This document shows, in pieces, positions 61,196-64,000 of a DNA stretch of 64,000 nucleotides. Under the pieces are notes generated by a model. The model searched no databases. It was not told the origin of the DNA and worked only from the letters and a program-made list of their open reading frames with translations. The stretch comes from Defluviitaleaceae bacterium (GTDB lineage Bacteria > Bacillota > Clostridia > Lachnospirales > WQUN01). The stretch covers positions 1 through 64,000 of the forward strand of contig WRDO01000015.1 in assembly GCA_009779755.1 (NCBI GenBank), written 5' to 3'. Position 1 is the stretch's first letter, and each line of letters opens with the position of its first letter. Both the position numbers and the translations under genes were made by a program.

Positions 61196-61269
61196 TTATT
61201 TCGATAGTAAAAACACAAAATTCTTGGCGGATTAATGATATAGTAAGTCATAGCTATAAATAATAAAAA

Positions 61270-61338
61270 TACGAAGGATTGCGTTTATTAACGGATTTCA
61301 ATGAACTAATTAATGCTACAGAATGTAAGAATACATAA
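61270..61338 (+). pseudogene. Gene fragment duplicated from the 59926 gene
   Basis: The 30 bp at 61270-61299 are identical to 60136-60165 inside the CxxC-protein gene. The frame continues YEGLRLLTDFNELINATECKNT and stops. No start or upstream part exists here. It is a scar of a duplication that included the cassette. Confidence 0.7.
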
Positions 61339-61359
61339 ATTTATAAGGAAGGTGCGGTT

Positions 61360-61584
61360 ATAAAAAAATATATTGTTTTATTTCTTGTTGTGGTACCGGT
61401 TGTCTATTTAATTTTAAGCACCTTTGTACCGCCGCTGTTGACAAGAACGGCTACGGAAACGCGGATTGAGTATTTTTTAATAAACCTGCGGCACGGTATA
61501 CCGCTTAAACTTTTTATTTCATTTATTATTTATGGGATTGGAACAGTAATAATAAGGTTTTATACGCATCGTAAAGAATATTAG
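61360..61584 (+). CDS. Small membrane protein with an ATA in place of the start codon
   Basis: The frame codes for about 74 residues with two TM helices (KKYIVLFLVVVPVVYLILSTFV and LKLFISFIIYGIGTVIIRFY). AAGGAAGG lies 5 to 8 bp before an ATA codon (61360) exactly where the N-terminal TM begins. The track start is a GTG at 61390, which would cut that helix and has no ribosome site. Either ATA is used, GTG is used, or the gene has lost its start. Function unknown. Confidence 0.45.
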   Translation: MKKYIVLFLVVVPVVYLILSTFVPPLLTRTATETRIEYFLINLRHGIPLKLFISFIIYGIGTVIIRFYTHRKEY

Positions 61585-61648
61585 GGCATGTTAAGTAACC
61601 GCTGACATACATCCATGAACATTTAGATAAAAAGAGGGGGGATACGAA

Positions 61649-62548
61649 ATGACTAAAATCGCGGGGATGCCGGCGGGGTCATTCATCAAAAGAGTACGCA
61701 AGCAAAGGAAATTGCCGCAGCAGGATTTGGCCGTCGGCATCATGGATAGGACTACCCTATCGAAATTGGAAAGCAGTGCGCATATGCCACCCTACGACAA
61801 GCTGGCGCAATTGGTGGAGCGCCTCGGCTTTGGTGCGGACATCATCGGCACGGACGAACGGCAGCGAAAAAGCGAAATAGAAGGGTATTTATCACGGAGG
61901 GACACGGAGAGCGCCCACCGATTAATGGGTGAATTGGAGATTGACGATGATTTTATGTCAAATGGCAATAACCGGCAATTTATCATTATCGCCAAGGTCG
62001 CTTGCGCGATAATTAAAAAGGAAAACCCCGGCAGGATACTCACGTTGATTAGAAAGGGTTTGGAAATCACGATCCCCCACTTCCACGAAAAATACGTGGG
62101 GGATTATTTGCTGACGAGTAACGACATAGAATTGATTAACCAAATGACCGTCGTTTATTGGGAAAACGGTCAACGAAACGACGCCATAAATCTAATGACG
62201 TCGCTGGTACGCAACATTGACGAGAATTGCGCCGACCCGCGTTACCGCGGGCGGAACCTTCCCACGTTGTTGTATAACCTGACGTCGTACCTACATGAAG
62301 TGGGACGATACGAAGACGCGATACCTTTATGCGATAAAGGCATAGCCGTATGCCTGGAAACCTTTGCGTTATTTACATTACCGCAGTTAATCTCCAACAA
62401 AGCCTGTTGTTTATTAGACATGGGTGATAAGGACGAAAGCCTTAGGCTTTATCGCCAAGCGCTTGTTTTGTTCGATGTATATAAAAGATTCGATTATAAG
62501 GAAATGACCAGAGATTACGTTAAAAAAGCACTAAATATTGAACTATAG
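61649..62548 (+). CDS. RRNPP-like (Rgg/PlcR-type) HTH-TPR regulator, cassette 2
   Basis: A 299-residue paralogue of the 58117 regulator without any gap. The linker MPPYDKLAQLVERLGFGADI and the ISNKACCLLDM repeat are kept. In the HTH, LSQQELA is LPQQDLA and SRLEKGKY is SKLESSAH, changes that touch the turn and recognition helix, so it may bind DNA differently or poorly. The TPR-like region keeps its spacing but varies, as expected if it reads a different peptide. GAGGGGGG precedes the ATG. Its peptide gene converges with a 2-bp gap. Confidence 0.8.
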   Translation: MTKIAGMPAGSFIKRVRKQRKLPQQDLAVGIMDRTTLSKLESSAHMPPYDKLAQLVERLGFGADIIGTDERQRKSEIEGYLSRRDTESAHRLMGELEIDDDFMSNGNNRQFIIIAKVACAIIKKENPGRILTLIRKGLEITIPHFHEKYVGDYLLTSNDIELINQMTVVYWENGQRNDAINLMTSLVRNIDENCADPRYRGRNLPTLLYNLTSYLHEVGRYEDAIPLCDKGIAVCLETFALFTLPQLISNKACCLLDMGDKDESLRLYRQALVLFDVYKRFDYKEMTRDYVKKALNIEL

Positions 62549-62550
62549 CT

Positions 62551-62730
62551 TCATATAGAATGTGGCGGTCTTACCGGATCTTTAGGATGGGCAGAATTAG
62601 GTTGTATGATTGGTTGTTCAACGCAGCCATTTCTTTGTGTTTCATTCAATTGCCTTTCCGTTACTTCTACCGCTACCCCCGCAAATTCGATACCAAAACA
62701 AATGATGACAATCAATAACAGCTTTTTCAT
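62551..62730 (-). CDS. Secreted 59-aa propeptide, candidate signalling peptide, cassette 2 (not in ORF track)
   Basis: The minus-strand frame reads MKKLLLIVIICFGIEFAGVA..., then RNGCVEQPIIQPNSAHPKDP and ends VRPPHSI. It has the same signal, length and CVE..I.QP.S.HP..P pattern as the 59027 peptide, and the same tail-to-tail place after its regulator. GGGAGA lies 7 bp before the ATG. At 59 codons it fell below the track cutoff. The conserved middle with a variable Pro-rich end fits a pair of diverged signals. Confidence 0.72.
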   Translation of the reverse strand: MKKLLLIVIICFGIEFAGVAVEVTERQLNETQRNGCVEQPIIQPNSAHPKDPVRPPHSI

Positions 62731-62786
62731 AACAAATCTCCCGTAATTCGATGTGGTTTAAATATACATTACATATCTTGATATAG

Positions 62787-62836
62787 GTGTGCAAATCCCG
62801 CACTCTTTTTTATTTTGTTGTATTTAATTTGCACAC
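62787..62836. promoter_or_regulatory. Divergent control region of cassette 2
   Basis: GTGTGCAAAT (62787-62796) and ATTTGCACAC (62827-62836) are a perfect 10-bp inverted repeat with 30 bp between. In each direction TTGCAC would be the -35, followed after 17 bp by TAATGT toward the peptide gene and AATATA toward the secreted-protein gene. The spacer TCTTTTTTATTTT matches cassette 1. Confidence 0.65.
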
Positions 62837-62960
62837 ATTGAATTTTGTAAAAATATATATTACGAATATACAAAAAATTTACACCGGAGGGATGTTATAT
62901 ATGAGGGTTTTTTATTAAACATAATGTAAATAAAATTTTATTAAAAATGGAGAGATTTAC

Positions 62961-63338
62961 ATGAAAAGGAAATTAAAAACACTATTTATAACAATATTTA
63001 TATCCTCGCTCTTTATTGTTGGCATTCACACAGTTGTATTATCAAATACCTTTAATCCCAATAGTCTTTCTTTAATCGCCAATAACGTCGCGCAAATTGA
63101 AATCGGACAACCGAATAATATGATAACACCCAGTTCAAGTTCATCGGTAAATCAACGGGCACCTTGGGACGTGGGTGGGGGTGGGGGTGGGTCTCAACCT
63201 ACGCCAACACCGACACCAAGACCGACGCCTACGCCAACACCTCCTCCACATTGCGGATGTGGTGCTTTTTCTTTATGCAGATCGGGATTTATTAAATGTG
63301 AATTTGGTGGTACAAGGTATTGTTTTTGTCCCCGTTAA
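62961..63338 (+). CDS. Secreted protein with Pro/Thr stalk and Cys-rich C-terminus, cassette 2
   Basis: A 125-residue protein: signal peptide (MKRKLKTLFITIFISSLFIVGIHTVVLS), a Ser-rich spacer, a Gly run, a (TP)n stalk and a 31-residue Cys-rich end (HCGCGAFSLCRSGFIKCEF..YCFCPR) with six cysteines that could form a small disulfide knot. It has the same place as the 59381 gene in cassette 1 but a different sequence. GGAGAG precedes the ATG. A small secreted effector or toxin is one possibility; nothing proves it. Confidence 0.7.
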   Translation: MKRKLKTLFITIFISSLFIVGIHTVVLSNTFNPNSLSLIANNVAQIEIGQPNNMITPSSSSSVNQRAPWDVGGGGGGSQPTPTPTPRPTPTPTPPPHCGCGAFSLCRSGFIKCEFGGTRYCFCPR

Positions 63339-63387
63339 AATTATTATTAATTCCAATTACCAGTTTTATAAAATAAAACGTGTAACA

Positions 63388-63396
63388 TGATATGAT
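63388..63396 (+). promoter_or_regulatory. Extended -10 promoter of the last gene
   Basis: TGATATGAT matches TGnTATnAT, 41 bp upstream of the start at 63438. Confidence 0.4.
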
Positions 63397-63437
63397 TGAT
63401 AACAGAGAACCTTGTATTATTAAAAGGAGGGTTTCCC

Positions 63438-63935
63438 ATGAAACTTATAACGGGTATAACAATTATATTAATCAGCATCCTACTATTCCAACTTATCACC
63501 GTCGATTTGGATTTTGATTATTTCACCCGATTTTACTTCGACGGGCCTTCCCTCCTTTTCTTCTTCTTCGTTATCCCCAGCGTAACTTTTATCTACGGGC
63601 GGCGCGGCGCATTTATAACGGGCATTAAATGTGCGTTTAGCAAAAACGTTGAATTTCCCGATAAAAAATTTGAGGACGCCGTGGGCTTGTTCCGCTTGCT
63701 CCGTAAGAGTGTTTTATATGCGGGGTTTGTGGTTTTATTGGTAGGGATCATTCCGTTGTTAAGTTACTCTGTTCTGACAGATATAATGGAAAGCAACTTC
63801 CATACCGTCGCTAACGTCCTTGAACGCGTATCGGTGAGTTTAACGGGCATATACTACGCCCTCATCATAAACCTCATCTTCATAAACCCCCTCATCGCCG
63901 TTTTGCAAAGGCGGTTGAAGGAATCCGGCGAATAA
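63438..63935 (+). CDS. Membrane protein, possibly MotA/TolQ/ExbB-like
   Basis: A 165-residue protein from ATG 63438 (AAAGGAGGG upstream; the track starts 14 codons earlier). Four hydrophobic segments: about 2-19, 30-50, 85-108 and 130-152. GPSLLFFFFVIPSVTFIYGRRGAF, the FRLLRKSVLYAGFVVLLVGIIPLL segment and the ending LINPLIAVLQRRL resemble the helices of the MotA/TolQ/ExbB superfamily, but the match is loose. It may belong to cassette 2 or stand alone. The remaining 65 bp to the window end hold no visible gene. Confidence 0.55.
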   Translation: MKLITGITIILISILLFQLITVDLDFDYFTRFYFDGPSLLFFFFVIPSVTFIYGRRGAFITGIKCAFSKNVEFPDKKFEDAVGLFRLLRKSVLYAGFVVLLVGIIPLLSYSVLTDIMESNFHTVANVLERVSVSLTGIYYALIINLIFINPLIAVLQRRLKESGE

Positions 63936-64000
63936 CGCGGTTTGTCACACATACCTCCCTGCGTCATACAATGCATTAGCGTGTTGTACATGCATAATAA

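Noticed and set aside
62901-62918. Five-codon ORF (MRVFY) with GGAGGG upstream, before the cassette 2 effector
   Set aside because: Too short to support as a gene; it could be a leader but nothing else suggests attenuation.

Overview
The window looks like the chromosome of an endospore-forming member of class Clostridia, probably anaerobic and uncultured-like. The evidence is the set of Firmicutes marker neighbourhoods: rlmB-yacP-sigH, yabP-yabQ-divIC, ddl-murI, prmA-rsmE-nifS-thiI, a fused ECF ATPase with EcfT, rubrerythrin, paired DUF1659/DUF2922 proteins, and strong AGGAGG-type ribosome binding sites. Most of the window is moderately GC-rich housekeeping DNA. The two ends (about 1-2300 and 58100-64000) are visibly AT-richer and carry accessory genes. 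These are readings of the sequence by eye; no database search was run.

Layout. 1-2300: orphan Phd-type antitoxin, NUDIX hydrolase and APH-like kinase, the last two each followed by the same 43-bp repeat. 2460-7650: a minus-strand operon of a coiled-coil protein, WecG/TagA-type glycosyltransferase, YitT-type membrane protein, 4Fe-4S aldo/keto reductase, URO-D family protein and corrinoid protein. 7745-11130: a coiled-coil protein with rsmI, then convergent sigH, yacP and rlmB. 11275-16200: rubrerythrin, CoA-transferase, a LuxR/LAL regulator and a small protein. 16348-22900: a large hybrid kinase with a double-receiver protein, two DUF1659/DUF2922 pairs, murI and ddl. 23984-25701: YihY, SecG and a flagellin C-terminal remnant. 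25713-33594: a BMP-type nucleoside uptake ABC operon that ends in a hybrid histidine kinase. 33774-40606: thiI, nifS, rsmE, prmA and an ECF transporter module. 41066-44418: BspA-like LRR surface protein between two large hairpin repeats, tRNA-Val and an F420-ligase-like protein. 44575-56839: a cluster of VWA membrane protein, tubulin-like protein, two unrecognised proteins, zinc-finger GTPase and hybrid histidine kinase. 56864-58004: divIC, yabQ, yabP. 58117-63935: two paralogous cassettes described below.

The most interesting content is in four places. (1) 58117-63935 holds two copies of a cassette: an HTH/TPR regulator of RRNPP (Rgg/PlcR) appearance, a convergent gene for a secreted 59-60 residue peptide with a Pro-rich tail, a divergent control region with ATTTGCACAC-like boxes, and a secreted Cys-rich protein. 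The second peptide gene is absent from the supplied ORF track. I read this as a duplicated peptide-signalling system controlling secreted effectors. (2) 44575-56839 joins an extracellular VWA sensor to a cytoplasmic tubulin-like GTPase and a TRAFAC-like GTPase and ends in a phosphorelay kinase. (3) Three copies of a ~180-bp near-palindromic element lie at 2464, 40631 and 42828, and pairing is kept while the sequence of the arms changes. (4) A short palindrome-containing in-frame insertion sits in rlmB.

Several operons couple sensing to uptake or assembly. The nucleoside ABC operon and the tubulin/GTPase cluster each end in a paralogous 7TM-PAS-HisKA-HATPase-REC-REC-HPT kinase.
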